A stretch of DNA of 64,000 nucleotides, from the NCBI RefSeq assembly GCF_001500045.1, contig NZ_LQIX01000005.1:62001-126000 (forward strand). The letters are read 5' to 3'. This DNA is from Mycobacterium sp. GA-1199. Its GTDB lineage: Bacteria > Actinomycetota > Actinomycetes > Mycobacteriales > Mycobacteriaceae. Positions 17,344 through 25,149 of the stretch are shown here, piece by piece. The notes beneath the pieces are model-generated. The model ran no database searches. It saw only the letters and a program-made list of their open reading frames with translations, and was not told the DNA's origin. The position numbers and the translations under genes are program-made. Position 1 is the first letter of the stretch; each line of letters starts with the position of its first letter.

Positions 17344-18489
17344 ATGCCTGAAGCCGTGATCGTTTCTGCCCTGCGCACCCCCATCGGCACCGCGATGAAG
17401 GGCACGTTGCGAGACACCGATGCCTACGAGATGGCCGAGCATGTGGTCGGCGCAGCCGCCGGTGAGGTGAACGGCCTGGCGATCGACGACGTCATCCTCG
17501 GCGAGGGGCTCTACGGCGGCGGGGTGATCGCTCGCCACGCCGCGATCACCGCCGGCCTCACCTCGGTGCCTGGGCTGTCGAACAACCGGCATTGCGCCGC
17601 GGGGCAGGCCGCGGTCCAGAGCGCCGCCGCCAGCATTCGCGCGGGCATGGATCAAGTGGTGATCGCCGGTGGCGTCAACTCCGCCTCGACCACGCCCCGC
17701 TTCACCCGCCGCGCCAGCAGCGCGAAAGACGCCGCGATGCTCGACTGGTTTCCCCCGACGCACCCCGACCGCGCCGACGCACCGAACATGGACATGTCGA
17801 TCACCGTCGGCTGGAACGCCGCCGTGCGCGCGGGCGTGACCCGCGAGGAGATGGACGAGTGGGCGCTGGGCTCGCACCGCAAGGCGATCCGGGCGATCGA
17901 CGAGGGCCGCTTCAAGGACGAGATCGTCCCGATCGAGACGCCCTACGGGCAGTTCGACACCGACGAGCATCCCCGTCGCGACACCAGCATCGAGAAGCTC
18001 GCCGCGCTCAAGCCGCTGCATCCCGAGATCGAGGGCTTCTCCATCACTGCGGGCAACGCCTGCGGAGCCAACGACGGGGCCGCCGTGCTGACGCTGGCCA
18101 GCGACCGGCTCGGGCTGCCCTCGCTGGGCACCGTCAAGGCGTGGGCGTCGGTCGGTGTCGATCCGGCCTTCACCGGGCTGGCCCCCGTCGAAGCGATCCC
18201 GAAAGCCCTCAAGCGCGCCGGTATTTCGCTCGCCGACGTCGACCTGTTCGAAATCAACGAGGCCTTCGCGGCGATGTGCGTGGCGACCGTCAAACTGCTC
18301 GACATCGACCCCGACCGCGTCAATGTCAGTGGAAGCGGCTGCTCGCTGGGGCATCCGGTGGCGGCCACCGGCGCGCGCATGCTCGTCACGCTCGTTCACG
18401 AATTGCGCAGGCGCGGCGGCGGAATCGGCGTCGCCGCGATGTGCGCGGGCGGCGGCATGGGCTCGGCCACGGTCATCGAGGTGGCCTGA
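17344..18489 (+). CDS. Thiolase (acetyl-CoA C-acyltransferase, FadA family)
   Basis: This 381-residue thiolase is complete. The nucleophile is Cys84 in NNRHCAAGQA. NEAFA provides the Asn/Glu loop, SGCSLGHPVAATGAR holds the catalytic His, and CAGGGMG near the C-terminus has the second Cys. It cleaves 3-oxoacyl-CoA with CoA, or condenses acyl-CoAs. The start at ATG 17344 follows CGGAGATACCT. It diverges from the HSD10-like dehydrogenase that would make its substrate, and is followed after 47 bp by the MeaB gene. Together with the FadD-FadE-crotonase operon just upstream it completes a beta-oxidation cycle. The chain or ring specificity cannot be told. Confidence 0.9.
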   Translation: MPEAVIVSALRTPIGTAMKGTLRDTDAYEMAEHVVGAAAGEVNGLAIDDVILGEGLYGGGVIARHAAITAGLTSVPGLSNNRHCAAGQAAVQSAAASIRAGMDQVVIAGGVNSASTTPRFTRRASSAKDAAMLDWFPPTHPDRADAPNMDMSITVGWNAAVRAGVTREEMDEWALGSHRKAIRAIDEGRFKDEIVPIETPYGQFDTDEHPRRDTSIEKLAALKPLHPEIEGFSITAGNACGANDGAAVLTLASDRLGLPSLGTVKAWASVGVDPAFTGLAPVEAIPKALKRAGISLADVDLFEINEAFAAMCVATVKLLDIDPDRVNVSGSGCSLGHPVAATGARMLVTLVHELRRRGGGIGVAAMCAGGGMGSATVIEVA

Positions 18490-18536
18490 GCCGCCCGGCG
18501 GCGACACCAAGCAGGCGATCCGTAGACTGCCATACG

Positions 18537-19424
18537 ATGACCAGCTCAGACCGTCTTGCGGAACTCATCGAGGCGGCGCGCAACGGATCGGCCCGCGCGA
18601 CCGGCCGATTGCTCAGCATCGTCGAAAGCCCCCGGCGCAGCGAACTTCTCGACACGCTCGGACCTGTCGACACTCCGCGAGTCGTGGGAGTGACCGGGCC
18701 GCCGGGCGCGGGGAAATCGACGACGGTCGGTGCGCTCGTCGGTGCGTACCGGGAGCGGGGCGAGCGGGTCGCGGTGTTGGCGGTCGACCCGTCGTCGCCC
18801 TACAGCGGGGGAGCGCTGCTCGGCGACCGGATCCGGATGGCCGCCCACATCAACGATCCCGACGTGCTGATCCGGTCCGTCGCGGCGCGCGGGCATCTCG
18901 GCGGGTTGGCCGCGGCGGTACCCGCGGCAATCCGTGTTCTGGCGGCGCTGTCCTACGGGCTGGTGGTGCTGGAGACCGTCGGGGTCGGACAGTCGGAGAT
19001 CGAGATCGCCGCGGTCGCCGATCCAACCGTCGTCATCCTCAATCCCGGCGCAGGCGACGCCGTGCAGGCGGCCAAGGCCGGGTTGCTGGAAGTGGCCGAC
19101 ATCGTGGTGGTGAACAAGGCCGACCGCGAGGGCGCCGACCAGACCGTGCGCGACCTTCGTGCGGAGACCATGGCGCCGGTGCTGAAACTGGTTGCGGCCC
19201 AAGGCGACGGCCTGCCCGAACTCGTCGACGCGATCGAAGCGCATCACCGTTCCGACAGTCCGGAACGACGCGCCGCGCGGGCCAGGGCGCAGATCTTGTC
19301 GCTGGCGCAGACGCTGCTGCGCACGCATCCGGAACTGGACCGGTTGGCCGCAGCCGTCGCCGACGGCGACGACGACCCCTATACCGCCGCCGAGCGCCTC
19401 TTCGTCGTACGGGAGGGGCCCTGA
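18537..19424 (+). CDS. meaB: MeaB/ArgK-type GTPase, B12-mutase chaperone
   Basis: This 295-residue G3E-type GTPase has the Walker A motif GPPGAGKST at residues 54-62, a switch region with GDRIRM, a Walker B-like ETVGVGQSE and the guanine-specificity motif NKAD (about 189-192). Proteins of this family gate adenosylcobalamin loading and protect or rescue methylmalonyl-CoA-mutase-type enzymes. The atypical mutase encoded at 7745-9738 is the only client visible, so MeaB probably serves it although it sits about 9 kb away after the thiolase gene. The end overlaps the convergent TetR gene by 46 bp. A second mutase elsewhere in the genome could also be its client. Confidence 0.88.
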   Translation: MTSSDRLAELIEAARNGSARATGRLLSIVESPRRSELLDTLGPVDTPRVVGVTGPPGAGKSTTVGALVGAYRERGERVAVLAVDPSSPYSGGALLGDRIRMAAHINDPDVLIRSVAARGHLGGLAAAVPAAIRVLAALSYGLVVLETVGVGQSEIEIAAVADPTVVILNPGAGDAVQAAKAGLLEVADIVVVNKADREGADQTVRDLRAETMAPVLKLVAAQGDGLPELVDAIEAHHRSDSPERRAARARAQILSLAQTLLRTHPELDRLAAAVADGDDDPYTAAERLFVVREGP

Positions 19425-20005
19425 GCCCGCTCCGGTAGGTCGAGCAACCGGCGGGACATCCGAATCAACTGAGCGCGAAGCGTTTCGGCGTCGATATCGG
19501 AAACCAGTGGGTGCATCACGGCCACGCTGATCGCACTCGACAGCACCGCGGCGTGCAGTCGGGCCTCCGGGCCGGCATGGGTGCCCAGCAGCGCGGCATA
19601 CAGGCGTTCGATGAATCGTTGGAACGGCTCATGTTCGGCCTGCAGCCGAAGGATCACCGGATCGAACTGCAGCGCACTGACGACTCCGCGCCGTTCGACG
19701 GCCTGGTCGATCATCCGGTCGAGCAAGATCTCCCTTGATTTGAGACCGTGGCCGGCCGCCTCGGCGACTTCGAGCGCGTCCTCGAGACGGCCCATCTCCC
19801 GTTCGGTGATCGCGATGACGATCTCTTCCTTCGTCTTGAACTGGCGGTACACCGCCGCCTTGGTCACCCCGATGGAATCGGCGATCATCTGCAGGGAGGT
19901 ACCGCTGACCCCGTGTTCGGCGATCAATGCCAGCGCTGCGTCCAAGACCCTCGTCTGCGCAGCGGTGCGGGTGATCGCACTGAATCTCTGCTCTGCCGTG
20001 GCCAT
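19379..20005 (-). CDS. TetR-family transcriptional regulator
   Basis: This 208-residue protein has an N-terminal TetR helix-turn-helix: RVLDAALALIAEHGVSGTSLQMIADSIG then VTKAAVYRQFKTKEEI (about 18-63). It is followed by an all-helical ligand/dimerisation domain that I cannot assign to a ligand class. ATG 20005 is the last start before the divergent intergenic region. The longer frame to 20773 lies antisense to the membrane gene and is rejected. A perfect 16-bp inverted repeat at 20038-20076, between it and the four-gene membrane operon, is the obvious operator for self- and operon control. The 3' end overlaps MeaB. Confidence 0.88.
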   Translation of the reverse strand: MATAEQRFSAITRTAAQTRVLDAALALIAEHGVSGTSLQMIADSIGVTKAAVYRQFKTKEEIVIAITEREMGRLEDALEVAEAAGHGLKSREILLDRMIDQAVERRGVVSALQFDPVILRLQAEHEPFQRFIERLYAALLGTHAGPEARLHAAVLSSAISVAVMHPLVSDIDAETLRAQLIRMSRRLLDLPERAQGPSRTTKRRSAAV

Positions 20006-20037
20006 GACGTCGAGGGTAGCCCAGCATTGACCGCCTG

Positions 20038-20076
20038 GTTGCCGATCGGCTACCGTTCGAGTAGCCGATCGGCAAC
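20038..20076. promoter_or_regulatory. TetR operator: perfect inverted repeat with nested palindromes
   Basis: The arms GTTGCCGATCGGCTAC (20038-20053) and GTAGCCGATCGGCAAC (20061-20076) are exact reverse complements around a 7-bp spacer. Each arm itself contains the palindrome GCCGATCGGC, so two dimers could bind side by side. It lies between the TetR ATG (20005) and the first membrane-protein ATG (20093). Exclusive control of this divergent pair by the TetR protein is very likely. Confidence 0.85.
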
Positions 20077-20092
20077 TAGCTTTGGAGCGCAC

Positions 20093-20800
20093 ATGAGACG
20101 AACTGATGGTGAGTTGATCATGCTGTGGGTCTTGCCCGCGATGGTGATCATCTGGGCGTCCGCGTTCTTCCTGTTTCCCGGTTTCCTGCATCCGATGTCG
20201 CCGACCATGTCCGCGGAGGAGGTCGCGGCTTTCTACCGCGACGAGACGGCCCGAATTCGGTACAGCATGATTCTGTTCAACTGGTTCGGGGTCGGTTTGA
20301 TCCCGACGGTGATCCTGCTGGCGATGCAAGTGCGCAAGATGGCACACCGCACGCCGATCCTGACCTACTGCCTGATCGCCTGCGCGGGCGGTCCGCCGAC
20401 GCTGTTCTTGATCGCGAACATGTTCTGGCTTTTGGGGTCCTTCCGGCCCGAACGTTCTCCCGAACTCACCCAACTGCTCAACGATCTGGCCTGGGTCACC
20501 TTCACGGTGCTGGTGCCCTATCTGATCGCCCAATGCCTGGTGCTGGCCCTGGCGATCTACTGGGATCGCCGAGACCAGCCGGTCTTCCGGCCGTGGGTGG
20601 CGCATTTCAATCTGCTCATCGCCGTCGCGCTGATGCCGGCGGCATTCGGGGCGGTGACCTTCGAGGGCCCGTTGGCGTGGGACGGCGTGCTGTCCTTCTG
20701 GGTCAAGAACATCGCGATCGCCGTCTGGATCGTGGTGATGGGGGTTGTTCTCGCCCAGAACATCCGCCGCCAACGCGCAGAAGTCGCGGTCCCCGCATGA
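20093..20800 (+). CDS. Polytopic membrane protein of unknown function
   Basis: This 235-residue protein has about six hydrophobic segments (for example LIMLWVLPAMVIIWASAFFLF, residues 8-28). The conserved-looking loop PTMSAEEVAAFYRDETARIR (about 37-56) recalls small actinobacterial membrane proteins with a MSAxEVAxFY signature. I cannot assign a function. The ATG at 20093 lies 17 bp after the TetR operator. Its stop overlaps the next ATG (ATGA). As first gene of an operon ending in cytochrome-oxidase subunit III/IV homologues, it may be part of a membrane redox complex, but no haem- or metal-binding motif is obvious. Confidence 0.75.
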   Translation: MRRTDGELIMLWVLPAMVIIWASAFFLFPGFLHPMSPTMSAEEVAAFYRDETARIRYSMILFNWFGVGLIPTVILLAMQVRKMAHRTPILTYCLIACAGGPPTLFLIANMFWLLGSFRPERSPELTQLLNDLAWVTFTVLVPYLIAQCLVLALAIYWDRRDQPVFRPWVAHFNLLIAVALMPAAFGAVTFEGPLAWDGVLSFWVKNIAIAVWIVVMGVVLAQNIRRQRAEVAVPA

Positions 20801-21636
20801 GCGCGCTCAGCGCGGAGACGGTAGCGGCGCCCGATCCGCCCAACGATTCACGGCTGGGTCGCCTGGTGTGGAATTTCCGCTACCACCCCAAGCGTGAGCT
20901 GTGGTTCGCGTGGTGGGTGATGGTGATCTTCTACCAGTTGTACGGCGTGTTGTTCTTCCTCGTGACGCGGGTGCAACCGCCGCCGAGCCCCGACTGGGAC
21001 ACGCCGTTGGTGGTGCAGTGGTTCGCCGACCGCCATCTCGGCCTGCTCACCGGATTCGGCGTCGTATTCCTGATTTCGGGCATGTGCGCGCCGATGAACG
21101 CCCTACTCGCATACTCGATGTGGCGGATGTCGGTGAGTCGCGTCTTCGCCTATTCATACCTGATCATGTACTCGCTCGCGGCCCTGCCCGGCATGCTGGT
21201 GATGGCCATCGCGATGACCGTCGGCGCGCTCAGACCGGATCGCGATCCCGAGTTGATCCTGTGGATGTATGACTTCGCGTTCCTGTCGTTCAGCGGAACG
21301 ATGGGGGTGTTCCTGGTCGGCTCGGTGGTCTGGCTGGTGGCGATCCTGCTCGACAAGAACAACGTGTTCCCGAAATGGTTCGCGTACCTGGGGCTGTGCA
21401 ACGCGCTGACCGAAGTCGTCGTCGCACCCGCCTGGATCTTTCAACGCGGCGCATTCGCGTGGAACGGTGCGATCGCGTGGTGGATCAACATGGTCGTGTT
21501 CATCCTCTACACCGCGGCGTTCATCGTGTTGCTGCGAAAGATGATCGAGCGCGAGGATTTCGGCACCGGGCCGCTGCCCGACCTGCCGCCGAAAGGTGTA
21601 ACCGAACCCTCGGCCTCGGTGGGGGCGGTGCGATGA
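20797..21636 (+). CDS. Polytopic membrane protein of unknown function, related to the preceding one
   Basis: This 279-residue protein has six or seven hydrophobic segments. The N-terminal RLGRLVWNFRYHPKRELWFAWW region precedes the first helix. It shares the general plan of the preceding protein: a short cytosolic start, a long loop with acidic residues and a late pair of Trp-rich helices such as WNGAIAWWINMVVFILYTAAF. No haem or metal ligand motif is clear to me. The start codon overlaps the upstream stop (ATGA) and its own stop overlaps the next ATG, so all three are coupled. A paired membrane complex of the two is plausible. Confidence 0.75.
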   Translation: MSALSAETVAAPDPPNDSRLGRLVWNFRYHPKRELWFAWWVMVIFYQLYGVLFFLVTRVQPPPSPDWDTPLVVQWFADRHLGLLTGFGVVFLISGMCAPMNALLAYSMWRMSVSRVFAYSYLIMYSLAALPGMLVMAIAMTVGALRPDRDPELILWMYDFAFLSFSGTMGVFLVGSVVWLVAILLDKNNVFPKWFAYLGLCNALTEVVVAPAWIFQRGAFAWNGAIAWWINMVVFILYTAAFIVLLRKMIEREDFGTGPLPDLPPKGVTEPSASVGAVR

Positions 21637-22229
21637 CCGACGTCGTTGGCGCCACGTCGAAACGGCTCGAGGACAAGCCGCAACGCCGTGTACCCGGCCA
21701 GCCGGACATGTGGTTGTTCGTGCTGTTCGAGGCCATGCTGTTCACCGGCTACTTCTCGGTCTACCTGGCGCTGCGCACACAGAATGCGGATCTCTTCCTG
21801 GCGTCTCAGGCGGATCTCGATCTGCGGATCGGCGTCTTCAATACCATTGTCCTGCTGACGAGTTCGTGGGCGATCGCGAGGTGCGTCCAGGCTTCACGCG
21901 GCGGTTCGTACCGCTCGGCGACGACGTACGCGTATGTGACCGTCGGTCTCGGTGTGACGTTCGTGGTCTCGAAGGTGTTCGAGTGGATTCTGGAGATCCG
22001 ACTGGGAAACACGTTCACCAGCGATGAGTTCTTCCAGCATTACTTCTTTCTCACGTCACTGCACTGCATCCACGTGTTGATCGGATTCATCGTGTTGGGT
22101 GTGGTCCTCTACCAGTTGCGGAGCCCGGCGCGACGCTCGCAGGAGCTCGTCGAGACCGGAGCGACGTACTGGCACACGGTGGACTTCCTGTGGGTGCTGA
22201 TTTTCGCGATGCTCTACGTGGTGAGGTGA
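21633..22229 (+). CDS. Cytochrome c oxidase subunit III-like (NorE-like) membrane protein
   Basis: This 198-residue protein has about five hydrophobic helices and the subunit III pattern: PGQPDMWLFVLFEAMLFTGYF at the first helix, a mid-protein TFVVSKVFEWILEI, and FFLTSLHCIHVLIGF followed by YWHTVDFLWVLIF at the end. It is shorter than true CoxC (about 260 residues or more in respiratory operons) and resembles NorE-type stand-alone homologues. No subunit I or II gene is nearby, so it is probably not part of the main aa3 oxidase. It is coupled to the preceding gene by ATGA overlap. Confidence 0.82.
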   Translation: MTDVVGATSKRLEDKPQRRVPGQPDMWLFVLFEAMLFTGYFSVYLALRTQNADLFLASQADLDLRIGVFNTIVLLTSSWAIARCVQASRGGSYRSATTYAYVTVGLGVTFVVSKVFEWILEIRLGNTFTSDEFFQHYFFLTSLHCIHVLIGFIVLGVVLYQLRSPARRSQELVETGATYWHTVDFLWVLIFAMLYVVR

Positions 22230-22232
22230 TCG

Positions 22233-22526
22233 GTGACCAACGCTGTGAACAAGAGACTCGTGATCGCCTGGGCGATCCTGACGTTGTTGACGTTGGTCTA
22301 CGTCTGGATGGATGAAGCGGTCGACCAGAACAGCACGCTGAAGGCCAGCACCGTGGTCACCGTCAGCGCGATCGTCATCGCACTCATCAAGGTGCGCATC
22401 ATCTTCCGGGAGTTCATGGAGGTGCGCCACGCCCCCGCCTGGCTGTGCCGCCTCACCGACGGGTGGGTGGTCCTCGTCGCGACCTGCCTGTTGAGCAGTT
22501 ACTTCATCGGAATGGCGGTCGCCTGA
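22233..22526 (+). CDS. Cytochrome oxidase subunit IV-like small membrane protein
   Basis: This 97-residue protein has three hydrophobic helices (about 9-25, 38-55 and 75-95), with charged linkers KVRIIFREFMEVRHAP after the second. This is the pattern of the prokaryotic cytochrome c oxidase subunit IV family (also NorF/CtaF-like). The GTG start at 22233 lies three bases after the subunit III-like stop. It is the last gene of the TetR-controlled membrane operon. A structural or assembly role for a haem-copper-type or other membrane oxidoreductase is inferred from the pairing with subunit III. Confidence 0.75.
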   Translation: MTNAVNKRLVIAWAILTLLTLVYVWMDEAVDQNSTLKASTVVTVSAIVIALIKVRIIFREFMEVRHAPAWLCRLTDGWVVLVATCLLSSYFIGMAVA

Positions 22527-22570
22527 ACAGCGCTTCACCGACCGGCCCGCGATGCCGAGTGCGCGGTTTC

Positions 22571-22597
22571 ATACGCAACACGCCGCGATGGGCGTAT
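22571..22597. terminator. Weak hairpin between convergent genes
   Basis: ATACGC (22571-22576) and GCGTAT (22592-22597) can pair around a 15-base loop in the 124-bp gap between the subunit IV-like gene and the convergent flavoprotein gene. There is no U-run. It is only a possible terminator. Confidence 0.25.
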
Positions 22598-22629
22598 CAG
22601 GATGCACAGTCGAGCACTGGCCGGCGCTG

Positions 22630-22662
22630 AACAGGTGAGCAACAGGCGAGCTACAGGCGAGC
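22630..22662. repeat. Three tandem 11-bp repeats
   Basis: AACAGGTGAGC, AACAGGCGAGC and TACAGGCGAGC follow one another at the 3' end of the flavoprotein gene and cover its stop codon (22651-22653). It is a microsatellite-like array, with no function evident. Confidence 0.7.
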
Positions 22663-24255
22663 CGAGGCCGCACGCCCGGCGCGGTAACCGAACACCATTG
22701 CGGGCCCGATCGTTCCACCGGCGCCGCCGTACGCCTTGCCGGTGGCTCCGGCCATCGCGTTGCCCGCGGCGAACAAGCCCGGGATCGCCGATCCGTTGAC
22801 ATGCAGCACCCGGCCGTCGCCGTCGGTGCGGGGACCGCCCTTGGTGCCCATCGCGCCGATCGACACCGGCACGGCATAGTAGGGCGGCGTATCGATCGGG
22901 CCGAGGGTGCGGCCGGCGGGCGTCGGTGCTTTGTCGTCACCCCAGTAGCCGTCGTAGGCGCTCGCGCCGCGCTCGAACTCCGGATCGCGGTCATGGGCGA
23001 CGCTGTCGTTCCAGGATTGCAGTGTGCGTGCCAATCCGTCAGGGTCGATACCGGTCTTCTCGCCGAGCTCCGTCAGGTCTTTCGATGGCGAGAACCATTC
23101 CGGGGCAGGACCATCCGGTTCGATGCCGAGGAAGCCGTACTTCTTCAGATGAAGCGAGTCGAAGACGATCCACGCCGGGTCGTTGGCATACCCCAGCTTC
23201 GGGTCGAGGTAGTGGAACGGCCCCGCCATCGAGTTGTACTCGCCGGCCTCGTTGAGGAACCGCTTACCCGCCCGGTTGACGATGATGCTGCGCGGTCGGG
23301 TCCGTTCCAGTCGAACGCTGCGGCTGCGCGGCTGGCCCTGGAACGTGTCGCCGGGAAGTTGGACGATCGGCACCCACCAGGCCTCGCCCATGTTGGCCAG
23401 ATCGGCGCCGTGCGCCATCGCCATCCGCAGGCCGTCACCGGTGTTGTTGGGCGGTGAGACGGGTCCCCGCATCGGTCCCCGCAGGTACGCCTCGACGAGT
23501 TTGCGGTCCCACTCGAACCCGCCGGTTCCTAGAATCACGCCTCGACGGGCCCGCACGGTGAAGTCGTTGCCGTCCTGCGAAATTCGCACACCCGTGATGC
23601 CGAGCGGATCGGCGAGCAGTTCGACCGCGCGCGCGTTGGTCCGTGGTGTCACACCGAGGTCCAGCAGGCCCTTCAGCAGTCCGGCGATCAGGGCCGTGCC
23701 CGCCACGCAGTAGTCACCGGATTCGTCGTCGACCGACGCGTGGATGCGCGCGCGGGTTTCGGCGTCGATGCCGACGTTGCTGAAATCCGCCGGGAACGAC
23801 GTGATCCGGTCGCGCCACTCACCGAGTCGGCCGAGGTCGAACGGCTTGGCGTTGAGCGAACGTCCACCCGACGGCCGCCCACCGGGCAGCTCGGGTTTGT
23901 AGTCGGGGAATCCCTCGGCGACCTCGAACCGCAGATCGCTGTGTGCCTCAACAAAATCGAGCATCTCGGGGCCGGTGCGCACGAATGTCTCGACCAGGTT
24001 GCCGTCCATGTATCCCAGCGATTGGGCGCGCAGGTAGGCCATCGCGTCCTCGACGGTCAACTCACCCTCGGCGGCCCGGTTGTGCGCGGGAATCCAGATG
24101 ATGCCGCCCGACACCGCCGTCGTACCGCCCACGGTCGCGGCCTTCTCGTAGATCTCCACCGAAGCGCCATTGGCCGCCGCGGCGAGCGCCGAGGTCAAAC
24201 CGGCCCCGCCGCTACCGAGTACGACCACGTCGACGTCATGATCCCAATCGGTCAC
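22651..24255 (-). CDS. FAD-binding dehydrogenase, 3-ketosteroid delta-1-dehydrogenase/fumarate reductase-like
   Basis: This 534-residue flavoprotein has the FAD dinucleotide-binding motif VVVLGSGGAGLTSALAAA (about 10-27), an acidic end to beta-2 (EIYEKA), GGTTAVSGGIIW (about 43-54) and a C-terminal GKAYGGAGGTIGPAMVFGY, where the Tyr corresponds to a catalytic Tyr in KstD-type enzymes. It should insert or remove a C=C bond next to a carbonyl in a cyclic or steroid-like substrate. It is 28 bp downstream of the IclR regulator gene on the same strand, so probably in its operon and opposite the mhp-type operon. A similar but distinct homologue is at 28628-30400. Whether it truly acts on 3-ketosteroids is open. 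Confidence 0.85.
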   Translation of the reverse strand: MTDWDHDVDVVVLGSGGAGLTSALAAAANGASVEIYEKAATVGGTTAVSGGIIWIPAHNRAAEGELTVEDAMAYLRAQSLGYMDGNLVETFVRTGPEMLDFVEAHSDLRFEVAEGFPDYKPELPGGRPSGGRSLNAKPFDLGRLGEWRDRITSFPADFSNVGIDAETRARIHASVDDESGDYCVAGTALIAGLLKGLLDLGVTPRTNARAVELLADPLGITGVRISQDGNDFTVRARRGVILGTGGFEWDRKLVEAYLRGPMRGPVSPPNNTGDGLRMAMAHGADLANMGEAWWVPIVQLPGDTFQGQPRSRSVRLERTRPRSIIVNRAGKRFLNEAGEYNSMAGPFHYLDPKLGYANDPAWIVFDSLHLKKYGFLGIEPDGPAPEWFSPSKDLTELGEKTGIDPDGLARTLQSWNDSVAHDRDPEFERGASAYDGYWGDDKAPTPAGRTLGPIDTPPYYAVPVSIGAMGTKGGPRTDGDGRVLHVNGSAIPGLFAAGNAMAGATGKAYGGAGGTIGPAMVFGYRAGRAASARL

Positions 24256-24282
24256 GTGCTGCTCCTTCCGGCTGGAGTGCCC

Positions 24283-25008
24283 TTAGTTGAGGATCGCGGA
24301 CAACTCGTCGGCCGCCCTGATGACCGCGTCTCGGCCGCGCGTCAGGACGTCCTCGCGATGCGAGATGAGGTTGATACACGTCGGCGGCGCCGGTGGCCGT
24401 CGGCGCACCGGGACCGCGAGGCCGTAGGTGTTGGGCTCGATCTCGCCGTGAGTGATCACCCAGCCCTGCTCGCGGGTCAGCGGCACCAGATCACGTTCGT
24501 CGGGACGAGGCGGCATGCTTGCCAGCAGCGCGATCCCCGCGGCGCCCCGGTCCAGCGGATAACGGCTGCCCTCATGAAAGGACAGCTGATAGAAGACGTT
24601 GGTCGGCACGACGACGGCGATCGCCACCTGCTGATCACCCTCGGCGACGAGAAGGGACACCGTGCTCGAGAGTTCGTCGGCGAGCCCCCGCAAGGTCGGC
24701 AGGCTCAGTTGCCGCACGTTGTTGTCGAACGACGCCCCGAGCACCGCGAGCGCCGCCGCCGAGCGGTAGCGACCGTCCTCGCCCTTGGCCACCAACCGGA
24801 ACTGCGACAGCGTCGACAACAACCGATAGGCGATGGTCCGGTGCACACCGATGTCGTCGGCGACCTGCTGAGCGGTGAGGCCGCTAGGGGAGCTGGCCAC
24901 CAGCTGCAAGGCGGCCAAACCCCTTGCCAGCGTCTGCGAGCCCGGCGCCCCGTTGGGTACGACGCTGATCGGCTCCGTCCCCTGCCGGGCTCCGCCCTCC
25001 GAAGGCAT
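24283..25008 (-). CDS. IclR-family transcriptional regulator (candidate mhp regulator)
   Basis: This 241-residue protein has an N-terminal winged helix, LARGLAALQLVASSPSGLTAQQVADDIGVHRTIAYRLLSTL (about 25-65), and a C-terminal IclR effector domain that includes the conserved GRYPLDRGAAGIALLA-type stretch. The family includes MhpR, the activator of E. coli 3-(3-hydroxyphenyl)propionate genes. Here the gene diverges from mhpC-mhpA-mhpB, which supports the same role. ATG 25008 is the last reasonable start; upstream frame reads antisense into mhpC. A candidate MhpR-like box GTGCACGTGGGTGTGC is at 25070-25085. The effector is probably an aromatic propanoid acid, by analogy only. Confidence 0.87.
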   Translation of the reverse strand: MPSEGGARQGTEPISVVPNGAPGSQTLARGLAALQLVASSPSGLTAQQVADDIGVHRTIAYRLLSTLSQFRLVAKGEDGRYRSAAALAVLGASFDNNVRQLSLPTLRGLADELSSTVSLLVAEGDQQVAIAVVVPTNVFYQLSFHEGSRYPLDRGAAGIALLASMPPRPDERDLVPLTREQGWVITHGEIEPNTYGLAVPVRRRPPAPPTCINLISHREDVLTRGRDAVIRAADELSAILN

Positions 25009-25069
25009 GGCGTCCCTTCCTCGACTTCCCTTGACATCACGCTGTCGCGAGAGTGATGCTCTGACTATA

Positions 25070-25085
25070 GTGCACGTGGGTGTGC
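25070..25085. promoter_or_regulatory. Candidate IclR/MhpR-type operator
   Basis: GTGCACGTGGGTGTGC is an imperfect dyad in the 141-bp region between the IclR gene and mhpC. It resembles the GGTGCACCTGGTGCAC operator that I recall for E. coli MhpR. It lies next to CTATAG, a possible -10 on either strand. The assignment rests on resemblance and position. Confidence 0.45.
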
Positions 25086-25114
25086 GATAAATGAGCAGAG
25101 TGCTTACAAAATAC

Positions 25115-25129
25115 GAGAATTCGATTCTC
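25115..25129. promoter_or_regulatory. Perfect GAGAAT-N3-ATTCTC operator ahead of mhpC
   Basis: The palindrome extends to 17 bp (CGAGAAT-TCG-ATTCTCG, 25114-25130) and ends 20 bases before the GTG of mhpC, covering the region where transcription would start. It puts the large plus-strand operon under the same palindrome as the fadD, thiolase and fadE units. With the IclR box 30 bp upstream, the promoter appears to have dual control. Confidence 0.7.
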
Positions 25130-25149
25130 GCGGTCAAGAGAGGGTAAGC

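Noticed and set aside
19379-20773. Extending the TetR gene to a start near 20773
   Set aside because: The extra 250 or so codons lie antisense to a membrane-protein gene and across the operator; they are Gln/Arg/His-rich and not TetR-like.
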